From Robiginitalea aurantiaca (lineage in GTDB: Bacteria; Bacteroidota; Bacteroidia; Flavobacteriales; Flavobacteriaceae): a stretch of 64,000 bases of DNA. The stretch is from positions 1-64,000 of the forward strand of contig NZ_JAUDUY010000006.1 of the NCBI RefSeq assembly GCF_030380815.1, in the 5' to 3' direction. A program made the translations under genes and the position numbers. Shown in pieces: positions 7,766 through 17,481 of this stretch; within the stretch, counting starts at the first letter, position 1, and the number at the start of each line of letters is the position of its first letter. A model generated the notes under the pieces. That model was not told the origin of the DNA and did not search any database. It saw only the letters and a program-made list of their open reading frames with translations.

Positions 7766-9547
7766 TTATTCGGAGGCCACCACAAACGTGGTATGCAAAG
7801 AAATCGGCTTTCCAAAGGTGGTAAACCCTTCCAGTCGCACCTCATAAGTACCTGGCACGGAGGAAGTTAAAAAAGAATAGGTTTGAGCTACCCCATTTAA
7901 GGCAAGGGTAGGTTCCCAAAGCAATTGATACCTAAAATCCGGTATATTCTCTGAAGGAGTTGCCTGTCGAAAATAATTTTTACGCGGACTGGTCGGAAGA
8001 AAAGAAAAACGGGAACCATAGGCTGAATCCCAATTCTCCAGATAGGCATTATCGATGGTTTCAATCGCTACCAGACCCTGATAATTCTGTCCTCCCAGCT
8101 GATATTTGTTACGAAGCACTTTTATGGTTTTGATCTTTCGGGCATCATAGCCAAGAAGTGCTTTGTGATTCGGCACGAGTATCCCATCAACTACGACCAA
8201 AGGAGGGTCTGTGGTGTAATACGTTCCTTCGCGGGACATAGGCTCCCGGACATAAAACGTATCGGTTCCGTCATCATCCTTTTTGATCCATACATACTCT
8301 ATGTATTCGATAATGGTTTCCCTGAGGGTCTTGAATCGCGTGTAATCCTCCAGTTCATAGACCTGCGGCAATTCGCCTTCAAAAGGATCAGAAGTTCTAT
8401 TAAAAATCAGGGTGTCCGGCTTAACTTCGAAGTAGTTGTTTTCGATCTGATTGTGAATACTCCTGTTCCGGATCACTTCCGCCATATCCCGTTTGAGTTC
8501 AAACTGAAAGAAATCTGAAAGTTCACCCTCAAATTTATAGGGGGAATACCATTCAAATTGCACATCGGCCTCCTCGAGCCCTGGTGACAATACCTCCGCC
8601 ATTCCCGTCCTTTCATTATAGGCCCGGGTCAGATAGGTATAAAACTTACCCTCCTCATCGGTACGGACTTTTTTCACTTGAAAATCCGATCCCGGAAGCG
8701 ATACCGCTATAGTCCGATCGGGTAGCGCTTCTCCTGCCGGGCTTGAGATACGGCCCGAGATCAGTTCTCCCCGCTGTTCGGGAACCGCGAGGATGTCATT
8801 AACGCCCTGGGGTATGCGTTTGAGAAGCCCGGCGTAGGCATTCCCGTATTTCTCTGCGGTTACCGGCCCGGGCCCCGGGAGCTCATCTGTTTTGCGGACC
8901 GAAAGGGAATACGTCCCATAGCCGCGAGCCCCTCTGAAATTCTTTATCCGCAGCGTGACGGCTTCTCCCATTGCATAGGACGGTTTATCGACTTCCAAAC
9001 CCAGATCCCGGGACCCGGTGCCCGAATCCCTGGCAGTGACCTCAGAACTTTCAACGTTTGTTCGCTCCCTGTTATCCCCCGGGTTCAGAAACACATTCTG
9101 ATCTGCCCGATATGGATTGATAAATGTGAGGTCAGAAAGAAAATATTGTGAAATACCTGCATTTTTCATCCAATGGGTATAAGCGACCAGCTTATAATTT
9201 CCTGAGGGCATATCTGTAGGGAAGAAATAATCCCCATAACCCCTGCCATCTTCCACATCGATTTTTTTTGTGAACATCACCGCATTGTCCTCATTGAGGA
9301 GTTGCACATAAGCCACTTCACTCAATTCGCTGAGCTTATAGGTTTGGGTATTAAAACAATAGGTGCTGTAATACAGGTATTCCCCTGGCATGAATACATT
9401 ACCAGAAGTGTGCATGTATATAGCTTCCATGGGCGTTTCACGCAAGAGTGCTAATTCCTGTTCACTGGATATACGCACCTGGGCACTTAGAATAAGGCTG
9501 GTAAACAGGGTAAGACAAAGACTGATATTTTTGAGGTATGTATTCAT
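7766..9547 (-). CDS. Secreted protein with receptor plug-like C-terminal half (593 aa)
   Basis: Residues 1-22 are a signal peptide ending in L-S-A-Q. The first part (about 25-200) reads like a macroglobulin-type beta-sandwich (V-F-M-P-G-E-Y-L-Y-Y). A carboxypeptidase-regulatory-like segment follows (I-S-S-P-A-G-E-A-L-P-D). The C-terminal third has the sequence style of a TonB-receptor plug: V-V-V-D-G-I-L-V-P, then I-K-T-I-K-V-L-R-N and G-L-V-A-I-E-T. No 22-strand barrel follows. It is the last gene of the receptor/DUF4249 operon, 5 bases after the second DUF4249 gene. I infer a cell-surface partner of the receptor; the substrate is unknown. Confidence 0.65.
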   Translation of the reverse strand: MNTYLKNISLCLTLFTSLILSAQVRISSEQELALLRETPMEAIYMHTSGNVFMPGEYLYYSTYCFNTQTYKLSELSEVAYVQLLNEDNAVMFTKKIDVEDGRGYGDYFFPTDMPSGNYKLVAYTHWMKNAGISQYFLSDLTFINPYRADQNVFLNPGDNRERTNVESSEVTARDSGTGSRDLGLEVDKPSYAMGEAVTLRIKNFRGARGYGTYSLSVRKTDELPGPGPVTAEKYGNAYAGLLKRIPQGVNDILAVPEQRGELISGRISSPAGEALPDRTIAVSLPGSDFQVKKVRTDEEGKFYTYLTRAYNERTGMAEVLSPGLEEADVQFEWYSPYKFEGELSDFFQFELKRDMAEVIRNRSIHNQIENNYFEVKPDTLIFNRTSDPFEGELPQVYELEDYTRFKTLRETIIEYIEYVWIKKDDDGTDTFYVREPMSREGTYYTTDPPLVVVDGILVPNHKALLGYDARKIKTIKVLRNKYQLGGQNYQGLVAIETIDNAYLENWDSAYGSRFSFLPTSPRKNYFRQATPSENIPDFRYQLLWEPTLALNGVAQTYSFLTSSVPGTYEVRLEGFTTFGKPISLHTTFVVASE

Positions 9548-9552
9548 ATTGT

Positions 9553-10881
9553 TTATTCAATCCAAAATTCAGGTACTATATTACTCCCCAACACCGTACA
9601 ATCTCCGCATTCCCTTTTTACATAGGCATAGGTCCCCGGACAGGTACCCAAACCTTCATCATTAGGTGAAATATATGCAATAAGCCCCAGGTTTACGAGT
9701 TCTACAATAGACTGTGGACAAGTGCTAGGGGGCATTGGTGCGCAGAATGAAGGATGGGCTTCCGGAGAAGAGGTGGGAACGCAATTTGTAATATACGGAG
9801 GCTGCTCCAACTCCGGAAAAATATCTTCGAAATTAAAAAAGAGACGCGCTTCCTGAACAGACGTTACTTCAAAAAAGCCGATAACCGGGGCCTCATCCCG
9901 ATTTACGGCTTGAATATTACCCGTAAGAAATCCAGGTTGTACGCTGTTAAAAACAGATTCTGTTGCTGAAAAATCATTCAGGCTCTGAAAATATGAGAAT
10001 GCCTCAGCAGATTGAACAAATTGCCTGACCAGTATGCTGTACCTGTGGCGAATCATAAAATCGGTAGCCCCAAGAAAGCGCACAGGATACTTCAGTATTG
10101 CAGGATCGGCGAGCGTGGTTACATCATTTTGTAAAACACGGGTCGAGGGAACCGTCTTATAACAGGTTTGTTGCTCTTCGGTCCTGGGAACAATCTCAAG
10201 GTTGTACTGTATGGGGACGGGACACGGATCGTAATCGGTAAGCAAAAAGTCCCGTGGTGTCCATTCCGGGGCGATTACTTTATAGGTTTCCTCATATTCG
10301 TACCTATAGTATTGAGCGTCATTGGTTTGGGGTGTCCCATCCAAATACACGAATACCCCATCAGTTCCAATCGAATTTCGATCCCGTTCCGCATAGAGGT
10401 TATCAATACTTGCAATTCCGGGCAGTTTTTCAGGGGTTGAACGGTACATTGTGCCCTCCGGAGTGGTAATCATAAGCTCATAAGTCCGATCCGGCACTAT
10501 AGCAAACTGCTGGGTAGAACTATACACCCCATCCCCCGTATGTGAGAAAGTATAGGCTTCACCCACATCTGTGAGAATGGAAACCTCTGCCCTTGTTTCA
10601 ACAGGTACACTATCGGTTTCAAACCCAAAACTCCGGGTCAGGCGCACTTGCTGGGTCTTCATTTCATCAGTCAGGGAAGCTTCAATCACAAGCAATGAAG
10701 GCGTATCCTGCTCTTCCAGATCCACGGATTCCACACAGGAGATAAAAAGAGACTGAAAAATTGATAACATAAAGGCAGTGGTCGACACGCTTACAAGGGG
10801 AAATCTGCGAAAGCAGGTACCCGATTGACGCCTTAAAAGGTGCTTAATACTATGTTTAAAATTCGATTTCATTCGATCCAA
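9553..10881 (-). CDS. DUF4249 lipoprotein, second copy
   Basis: DUF4249 proteins are surface lipoproteins commonly encoded beside TonB-dependent receptors in Bacteroidota; a SusD-like role in capturing a ligand is presumed but unproven. After a long basic N-terminus comes a hydrophobic stretch with lipobox-like F-I-S-C, then V-E-S-V-D-L-E. Family features follow: L-V-I-E-A-S-L-T-D, R-Y-S-I-L-V-R-Q and the Pro/Cys-rich C-terminus ending E-F-W-I-E. The start overlaps the preceding gene by 13 bases, which indicates translational coupling. It is clearly paralogous to the gene at 10869-12143 (shared R-Y-S-I-L-V-R-Q-F, S-V-Q-P-G-F-L versus T-I-Q-P-G-F-L, and I-P/V-P-E-F-W-I-E ends). A later start just before the lipobox is possible. 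Confidence 0.85.
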   Translation of the reverse strand: MDRMKSNFKHSIKHLLRRQSGTCFRRFPLVSVSTTAFMLSIFQSLFISCVESVDLEEQDTPSLLVIEASLTDEMKTQQVRLTRSFGFETDSVPVETRAEVSILTDVGEAYTFSHTGDGVYSSTQQFAIVPDRTYELMITTPEGTMYRSTPEKLPGIASIDNLYAERDRNSIGTDGVFVYLDGTPQTNDAQYYRYEYEETYKVIAPEWTPRDFLLTDYDPCPVPIQYNLEIVPRTEEQQTCYKTVPSTRVLQNDVTTLADPAILKYPVRFLGATDFMIRHRYSILVRQFVQSAEAFSYFQSLNDFSATESVFNSVQPGFLTGNIQAVNRDEAPVIGFFEVTSVQEARLFFNFEDIFPELEQPPYITNCVPTSSPEAHPSFCAPMPPSTCPQSIVELVNLGLIAYISPNDEGLGTCPGTYAYVKRECGDCTVLGSNIVPEFWIE

Positions 10882-12143
10882 AATTCAGGAATTTCTGTAC
10901 TTCCAACGGCCGTACAATCCACACATGACAGCGGTTTGGTCAGGTATGGCGCTGCACCACCGAGGCGACCTTCACGTTCAATATAATCCTCAAAATCTTC
11001 ATTCTCTGCATGGTAGGCAATCAGGTTCGCCTGAATCGCATCTAAAAGCGGGGATCCGGTAACCCCATCGAGGACCCCGTCCGGACCGATGTGGAAGCCT
11101 TCGGGATAAAGTGGTGGCGCACCGGTGGCGCAATTCGTGAGATAGGGGGGTAAATCCTCGCCGGGGAATAAATCTTCATAGGAAAAGAACACCCGCTGCT
11201 CACTGTATGAACTCAGTTCAAAGTATCCTACCACCATACCGCCATCAGCCGCCCGCATGTTCCCTTCCAGAAAACCAGGCTGAATGGTATTAAAAATGCT
11301 CTCTGAACTCGAAAAATCTTCGAGGGTACTATAAAAAGAATGGGCCTCAGGACTTTGATGAAACTGACGGACCAAAATGCTGTATCTATGCGCAATTATA
11401 TAGTTATCCTTTCCGATAAACCGAATTGGAAAATTAACAATCCTATTTTCTCCCAAATTGGCGGTATTGGCCAAGATAATATCCGTTGATTCATTGGTCG
11501 CATAGCAGATACTGACGTCAACTGCTCGGGGCTCAACGGCAACTCCCCAACCATCTCCATCATCAAAGGTATAGTCCACTTCACCCCACTCAAAGGGATT
11601 GTAAAAAGGAGGTACAACCTTATACGTCTCTTCATACGCATAGCGATAGGCGCCCGAGTTTTCTGACCTGCCCTGATTGCTGACTAAAACACTCACCCCC
11701 TCCTGCTGCAATCCGTTAATGTCCCGCACTATTTTAACTTCGGATATCGGTATCTGATCCGGCATGCGCTCAAAACTCGAGTAGTACTCCCTTCCGTCGG
11801 TTGTCCGGACCGCAAGACGATACCGCGAACCTCCTGTAAGTCCGAGGACCTGGCTTGAACGATATTCCCCCGCTTCGTGTTCCTGAAACTCATACTGCGG
11901 TCCCGATTCCGATTCCAGGAAGACACTGGCTCCGGAAACCGTATAGAGTGTGTCTGTTCCAAAAGCGACCGTACGTGACAAAAACACCACTTGAGTGCTT
12001 TCATGATTCGTTATACGCGCATCGATCACCAAAATATTGCCCGAATCTGATGTTTCTGCTTCAAAGGAATCAATACATCCCATGAGACTGCCCATGGCGA
12101 AAATGGCAGTCAGCAAGTATCTTATGATATACGGCAACTTCAT
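10869..12143 (-). CDS. DUF4249 lipoprotein, first copy
   Basis: This is the first of two tandem DUF4249 lipoproteins. The signal peptide ends in a lipobox (S-L-M-G-C at about residues 19-23) followed by I-D-S-F-E-A-E. The next strand, L-V-I-D-A-R-I-T-N, marks the start of the family domain. The C-terminal part carries cysteines (T-N-C-A, L-S-C-V-D-C) that probably pair outside the cell. It lies 8 bases after the TonB-dependent receptor stop and overlaps the next gene by 13 bases, so the receptor and both DUF4249 proteins should be made together. The role as ligand-binding partner is inferred from context. Confidence 0.87.
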   Translation of the reverse strand: MKLPYIIRYLLTAIFAMGSLMGCIDSFEAETSDSGNILVIDARITNHESTQVVFLSRTVAFGTDTLYTVSGASVFLESESGPQYEFQEHEAGEYRSSQVLGLTGGSRYRLAVRTTDGREYYSSFERMPDQIPISEVKIVRDINGLQQEGVSVLVSNQGRSENSGAYRYAYEETYKVVPPFYNPFEWGEVDYTFDDGDGWGVAVEPRAVDVSICYATNESTDIILANTANLGENRIVNFPIRFIGKDNYIIAHRYSILVRQFHQSPEAHSFYSTLEDFSSSESIFNTIQPGFLEGNMRAADGGMVVGYFELSSYSEQRVFFSYEDLFPGEDLPPYLTNCATGAPPLYPEGFHIGPDGVLDGVTGSPLLDAIQANLIAYHAENEDFEDYIEREGRLGGAAPYLTKPLSCVDCTAVGSTEIPEFWIE

Positions 12144-12151
12144 TATCGGGG

Positions 12152-14950
12152 TCAGAATTTGAAATTATATGTGATCGAAGGCACCGGGATCGCAAAAATG
12201 GAACTCTGCAATGCCTTAACCTCTCCATTCTCCGAAACAAAAAACAAGGAATAGGGGTTGTTCCTGCCCAACACGTTGTAAACCGATATGGTCCAGAAAC
12301 TGTGGGCGAGTTTATTCTTCTTGTGATTTCCCTCAATGTTGATCCCTAAATCCAATCGGATATAATCGGGAATCCTAAAGGCATTCCGGTCGCTGTAGAA
12401 AACGTAATCCGAATTATTAAAATTAAATTGTCCGATGGGATAGGTAATGGGTCTTCCCGTCTGATAGGAGAAATTCATAGAGGCGCTGTAGCGCTTGGTA
12501 AACTTATAATTCGCAATCAGGCTGACGTCATGAGGCCGGTCGTAATTGGAAGGGAAAAATTCCCCGTCGTTGATCCGTTCCTCGGGGAATTGACTGTCGT
12601 ATCGTATCAGGGATCTTGAATAGGTATAACCCAGCCACCCATTGAGCCTGCCCTGGGTTTTCTTAAGGAGGAACTCAACCCCGTATGCCTTTCCGTCCCC
12701 CTGAATCACTTCGGTTTCTATGGCGTCGTTGAGCAATATTTGGGCACCGGTCTTAAAGTCCAGGACATCCTGGGCCCATTTGTAGAATCCTTCAACGCTC
12801 AATTCCAGGGCACCCTCCTCCAAATTCCTGAAAAACCCCAGGGTGACCTGCTGGGAGGTCTGCGGCCGGATGTTTAAATCGCTCAGTTTCCAGGTATCGA
12901 TCGGGGAAACCGTCGTGGTATTGGAAAGCGTGTGAATGTACTGATACATATTGCTAAAACCTGCCTTAACCGAAAATTCCGGAGTGATCAGATAGCGGGT
13001 GGAGAATCGCACTTCAGGACCTCCGTAGGTTTTGATCGTCTCTCCGCTTCCATAATTCAGGGTATCGATTACCGTGCCCTCATTCCGGGGCTGTCCCGGG
13101 GCATAGACTTTTTGTTCTGAAGGCCCGGTAGCGGCAAATACCGAGAGCCGAACCCCCGCATTAATACTCAGTCTGTCTGTCACATCCCAGTCGTCAGAGA
13201 TAAACACGCCCCCTTCAATACCTTGTTCCCGGGCCAGTTCCTGAGGAACAACATCTGAGTTCGACCCTGCAGGATTGAGGGTCCCCGGACTTACCCGGTA
13301 AAACTTTCCTGCCAGGCCAAAGGTCAGGCGGTGTGATTCGTTGATGCGAAACCGGTTAAAGCCTTTCAGTTCCGTTTCCTCAACGGAATATCCCAGGTTA
13401 AAATTGGTATTGGAGTTGGCGTCGTACCCAATATCAAAGGCATAGCGGCTGTTTGCGAGGGAAAACGTAGCGTTGTTGCGTTCGCTGAACTTGTGGTCCC
13501 AAACCACTGATGCTGCCCGATTTGAATAGGTGAAGGTAGAATCTGCGGTCAGGCTGAACCGATCATTGCTATAGTACCCGGTAGCCTTCAGGCGGTTGTT
13601 TTCATTTAACCGATCCGTATAGGTGGCTACAACATCGTAAAAAGAGGCGGTACTGTTGGCCAACTGCTCATCGTCCAGGGCCCTGAGGACCCAATCCGAA
13701 TAGGCACCCCGACCTCCAACAACAAGAGAAGATTTGCCCTTTCGCACCGGAAGCTCTAAAGCGAGATTTGCTGTAATGGGCCCAATAGAACCCTCCCCTT
13801 TGATCTTATCTGTACTTCCGTCCTTGGTTGAAATATCGAAAACAGAAGAAAGTCGCCCTCCGAATTCAACCGGGATCACGCCTTTATAGATTTCCACCTG
13901 CTGGGTCACGAACGGATTCAATGCCTGAAAAATGCCGAAAAAATGCGTTGGGTTATACACCACTGCCTCGTTGAGGAGAAACATATTCTGGTCCGTTCTC
14001 CCTCCCCTTACATTCAGGCCAACAGCGCCCTCACCTGCCCTTGAAATCCCCGGAAGGCTCGCAGCAACATCAAAAAGATTCCGCTCCCCGAGCACAAGGG
14101 GTATGTCCTTGCTCTCTTCAGCATTTATGATTTCAGTACCGGCTATGACGGCCTGCACATTGCGCTCTTGTTCCGCCTGGACAATGACCTCTTCCAGCTG
14201 TTCAACCCCTTCCTCGATAAACCAGTCAAAGGTTCCATTATTGTAGATGATGACCTGCTTCACGGTACTTTCCTTCCCTACCGATCGGGCTTCGAGAACA
14301 TTGAGGCCGGCGGGTAAACGTAATTCATAATACCCGTTTTCGTCAGTGGCACTACCCGCCCCGTTTGTTCTGTCGAGAATAACGAGGTCTGCAATGGGTC
14401 GTCCACTTTCGCGTTCGCGTACATATCCTGAGAGCACAAATGTGCTACCCTGGGTGGAAGCGTCCTGTTTCCCAATCCGAACCGTTTCTACCTGAGCGGG
14501 CTTTGAAGCCAATTCTTCCTGATTAACAAAAACAGGGACCGGAGCCCTTCCGCTTCGTTCCGTTACAGGCTGTCCTGCGCCCGGAAGTGAATCCTGTGAT
14601 CTTCCGAAAAACCCATTTGGCAAAGCATCGTAAATCTGATTATTCCTGTTGAGCACGAAAATCTGTTCATTGTAACGATAAAATGTAATAGGCGTCTCCT
14701 TAAGCACTTCGCTTAGAAAGGCTTCAGGTGTTATGTCCTCAAAATTTCCCGAAATTGTCTCATCTCCAAACCACTGCGGCAGAAAGTACAACTGATAGGA
14801 GGATTGCTGTTTAAATTTTTGCAGAACCTCAGGAATGGTCAGGTCTTCAAACTGTATTTGAATGCGCTCCGGGGTCTGCTGAGCATACACGCCGAAGGAT
14901 AGCAAGCTTAAGAGAAGAAAGAAACGGAATTTAAGAAGCATATTTAGCAA
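12152..14950 (-). CDS. TonB-dependent outer-membrane receptor with STN domain
   Basis: This outer-membrane transporter takes up a ligand using TonB energy. A signal peptide covers residues 1-23 (G-V-Y-A-Q). An STN (secretin/TonB short N-terminal) domain at about 25-100 contains F-E-D-I-T-P-E-A-F. A carboxypeptidase-like regulatory domain lies at about 165-245 (L-S-G-Y-V-R-E-R-E-S-G-R). The plug is at about 265-375 (L-N-V-R-G-G-R-T-D-Q-N), then the beta-barrel to the final aromatic strand (S-I-T-Y-N-F-K-F). At 932 residues it has the usual length. An STN domain often signals to a FecR/FecI pair, but none is nearby. It heads the DUF4249 genes and begins 57 bases after the acylase stop, so the acylase may share the transcript. 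Confidence 0.93.
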   Translation of the reverse strand: MLNMLLKFRFFLLLSLLSFGVYAQQTPERIQIQFEDLTIPEVLQKFKQQSSYQLYFLPQWFGDETISGNFEDITPEAFLSEVLKETPITFYRYNEQIFVLNRNNQIYDALPNGFFGRSQDSLPGAGQPVTERSGRAPVPVFVNQEELASKPAQVETVRIGKQDASTQGSTFVLSGYVRERESGRPIADLVILDRTNGAGSATDENGYYELRLPAGLNVLEARSVGKESTVKQVIIYNNGTFDWFIEEGVEQLEEVIVQAEQERNVQAVIAGTEIINAEESKDIPLVLGERNLFDVAASLPGISRAGEGAVGLNVRGGRTDQNMFLLNEAVVYNPTHFFGIFQALNPFVTQQVEIYKGVIPVEFGGRLSSVFDISTKDGSTDKIKGEGSIGPITANLALELPVRKGKSSLVVGGRGAYSDWVLRALDDEQLANSTASFYDVVATYTDRLNENNRLKATGYYSNDRFSLTADSTFTYSNRAASVVWDHKFSERNNATFSLANSRYAFDIGYDANSNTNFNLGYSVEETELKGFNRFRINESHRLTFGLAGKFYRVSPGTLNPAGSNSDVVPQELAREQGIEGGVFISDDWDVTDRLSINAGVRLSVFAATGPSEQKVYAPGQPRNEGTVIDTLNYGSGETIKTYGGPEVRFSTRYLITPEFSVKAGFSNMYQYIHTLSNTTTVSPIDTWKLSDLNIRPQTSQQVTLGFFRNLEEGALELSVEGFYKWAQDVLDFKTGAQILLNDAIETEVIQGDGKAYGVEFLLKKTQGRLNGWLGYTYSRSLIRYDSQFPEERINDGEFFPSNYDRPHDVSLIANYKFTKRYSASMNFSYQTGRPITYPIGQFNFNNSDYVFYSDRNAFRIPDYIRLDLGINIEGNHKKNKLAHSFWTISVYNVLGRNNPYSLFFVSENGEVKALQSSIFAIPVPSITYNFKF

Positions 14951-15007
14951 TGCATATAGACATTTGTCCGGAGAGCCGAAACTACCGGATTATGAGGTGA
15001 TGGTCAG

Positions 15008-17398
15008 TTATTCATTAAAGCTAAATATAAGTATTGATTTAGAATTCGCTTTGATTTCCTGTTCATTGAGCAACATTTTGCGAAATTTTCCCTGAATGTA
15101 CATTTCGGCCTGATCGTCGTAATGCGGACTGAAAGGATTCCCGGACTGGCCTGTTGGGAGAATGCTCATGCTTGCTTCAATATCAGAAAAATCGATGACC
15201 CTACGGGTGGAAGGCCCTGCGCTCACCTTGTAAAATCCTGATGCATTGTAGGGGAACATCAAATTATTGATAACCTCCCGGGTTCCGTTTACAGGGAACG
15301 GGCCCACATTGAAATATGACCTCAGCGATTCCATCCTTCCAAAAGGGTGGCTGAATTCTACTGAATGTACGTCTTTCCATCCCCAGTCTCCTTCATATCC
15401 CCCAAAATCTGTATGGATGGAGGCTACGGCAGACCTATAGGACGCCCGAATGATATCCTTTCGCGTCTCGCGGATTTCAGGAGTACGCACGTCATCCCAC
15501 CAAACAGATGCTTCCTTCCGGCTCATGGGTGAAATCATGCGTTTGAGCAGATGGGTATTTAAAAGGGATTCAAATCCTTCTGCACCCAATTCATCTTCAA
15601 AAGTAGCCGAGAGAAATTCATAAACCCATCGGTGGAAAAGCACAGCTTCCTTGCTTTCCAGATCAGCTGTTCCATCCCAGTTTTTTAACGCAATTAGCAT
15701 TTTTTCAGCCGCTGCTTCCAGGGGTTCACCTGATAAATCGGCTGCCAGAGCGGCCACAATTTCCGGGTTCACCGGAGAGGTAACGTCCGTGATCATTTCC
15801 ATAACACCATCCCGGTCCCAGTCACTTCTGGGTTCAAGCAGGTTTTCGATCCTGCGCGCGCGGTTCTCCGGCAAATAATACCCCGGGATCATCCCGTACT
15901 GAACGCTGTCTGGCTGATTGTTCGCCGAATACACATAGCCCCAGGGCGGGTTGATTGACCTTGGGTTTCGCTCGAATGCCAGGGGTTCTGGTGGGGTTAC
16001 CGTAGCCCCGTCCAGAAAGAGTTTTGTCGACAAACTATCCGGGTGTACCGAAAGTCTCGCAGCGCCCCACCAGGCTACATTACCCTCTGCATCCCCGTAC
16101 ATTACGTTCAGGCCCGGGGCGTGAATATCGGCTACCGCTTTCTCAAAGCTGTCCATATCCCGGGAATGACTGATTCCGTATAACGCCTGGAGCACATTGT
16201 TTTCACCCTGGGTATAAACCCACGACATACTAACGGGTGCCTCTGCCTTCAGGGATTCGAGGGCTTCATTGAGAACCGGTCCCCGATCGGTCTCCCGGTA
16301 ACGGAAGGTTACAGGTTCCTGATCCTTTACGGGAATTTGTTTTTCCTTTTGCACAAAAGTCCCCAATCTGCCGGGTCGGAGATACCGTGTACTATCCCCG
16401 GGGTCCAGGGTCTCCGAATAAAAATCGATATCGTCATTTTCAAACATCGTCAGGCCGTACGCAATCAGACGGTCATGACCCAATAAGGGGTATGGGACTC
16501 CCGCCAGGTAATAGCCGTATTTTTCAAAGTCAGGAGTTACTATATGGGCCTCGTACCAGACAGAAGGCTGGGCGAAACCGATATGCGGATCATTTGCAAA
16601 CAGGACCTTCCCACTTTTGGTCTTTTCGGGCCCCAATACCCAGGAGTTACTGCCTTCAAGAGCCGGAAGGGGTGTTTTTTCGAGTATTTCCCTTATGTGG
16701 GCTGAAAGCTGATGGGATGAATCCGAAACAAATCGGGAGTCATGGGTTCTGATCATCGTCGCATTGGACGGTGAAGTCTGCAGTAATTCTGCCAGGTATT
16801 CCGGACCAAGGCGGTCCCGTACCTCCATCAGAAAGGGATCCGTTTTATGTGCCATGGCAAAGCTGAATGCCATATAGCCCACCGCGTTGTAGACATCTGC
16901 CAGGGTAAATGGCTGTTTGTCCAGCCCGGTGAGGTAAAACTCAATAGGGGTTGGACCTTCCGCAATATACTGGTTGATCCCATCGAGGTAGGCCTGGGCG
17001 AGTTGTACCGCAGGCTCTTCGGGATCCAGATCTGCCAGTATTTTTTGTGTCGCCTCATCAATGCCCAGTCCCAGAAACAACTTATCATTCGGCAGGGCCT
17101 CTTGGCCAAATACTTCAGATAACCTTCCTGGAGCTATCCGCCTGAGGAGTTCCATCTGCCACAACCGATCCTGGGCATGTACAAAGCCCAGAGCTCGGAA
17201 GGCATCCGGTTCATTTTCAGCGTAAATATGAGGAATCCCGTAGGTGTCAAAGTACACCGATACGGAGTCCTTTAATTGGGAAAGCTCTTTGTTGCCCTCA
17301 TATTCCGGTTTTTGGTGCTGAACAAATAGAAAGCCTACCAGGAGGACAAGGGCCAGGAATATGGCAAGGAAGACAAGGATTCGTTTGATTAGTCTCAA
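15008..17398 (-). CDS. Penicillin acylase family protein (Ntn-hydrolase)
   Basis: Members hydrolyse amide bonds of penicillins, acyl-homoserine lactones or related N-acyl compounds in the periplasm. An N-terminal hydrophobic segment (about residues 5-27) targets or anchors the protein. The alpha chain has F-G-F-V-H-A-Q-D-R-L-W-like features at about 70-80. The autoprocessing site is G-S-N-S-W, making Ser250 the new N-terminal nucleophile of the beta chain, followed by F-A-N-D-P-H-I-G, typical of the family. Length (796 aa) is normal. The substrate cannot be told from sequence. It precedes the TonB-dependent receptor operon by 57 bases, which hints that the receptor may import a substrate or product. 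Confidence 0.9.
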   Translation of the reverse strand: MRLIKRILVFLAIFLALVLLVGFLFVQHQKPEYEGNKELSQLKDSVSVYFDTYGIPHIYAENEPDAFRALGFVHAQDRLWQMELLRRIAPGRLSEVFGQEALPNDKLFLGLGIDEATQKILADLDPEEPAVQLAQAYLDGINQYIAEGPTPIEFYLTGLDKQPFTLADVYNAVGYMAFSFAMAHKTDPFLMEVRDRLGPEYLAELLQTSPSNATMIRTHDSRFVSDSSHQLSAHIREILEKTPLPALEGSNSWVLGPEKTKSGKVLFANDPHIGFAQPSVWYEAHIVTPDFEKYGYYLAGVPYPLLGHDRLIAYGLTMFENDDIDFYSETLDPGDSTRYLRPGRLGTFVQKEKQIPVKDQEPVTFRYRETDRGPVLNEALESLKAEAPVSMSWVYTQGENNVLQALYGISHSRDMDSFEKAVADIHAPGLNVMYGDAEGNVAWWGAARLSVHPDSLSTKLFLDGATVTPPEPLAFERNPRSINPPWGYVYSANNQPDSVQYGMIPGYYLPENRARRIENLLEPRSDWDRDGVMEMITDVTSPVNPEIVAALAADLSGEPLEAAAEKMLIALKNWDGTADLESKEAVLFHRWVYEFLSATFEDELGAEGFESLLNTHLLKRMISPMSRKEASVWWDDVRTPEIRETRKDIIRASYRSAVASIHTDFGGYEGDWGWKDVHSVEFSHPFGRMESLRSYFNVGPFPVNGTREVINNLMFPYNASGFYKVSAGPSTRRVIDFSDIEASMSILPTGQSGNPFSPHYDDQAEMYIQGKFRKMLLNEQEIKANSKSILIFSFNE

Positions 17399-17481
17399 GG
17401 ATCGTATTTAAAAATTGAATTCTAAATATAGGTCCTTTCCCTTTAAATCAAAAGACCAGCGTAGCGCGGACAGGCAGAATG

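Noticed and set aside
12152-14950. STN-domain receptor as part of a FecI/FecR signalling system
   Set aside because: No anti-sigma or ECF sigma gene is next to it in the window.
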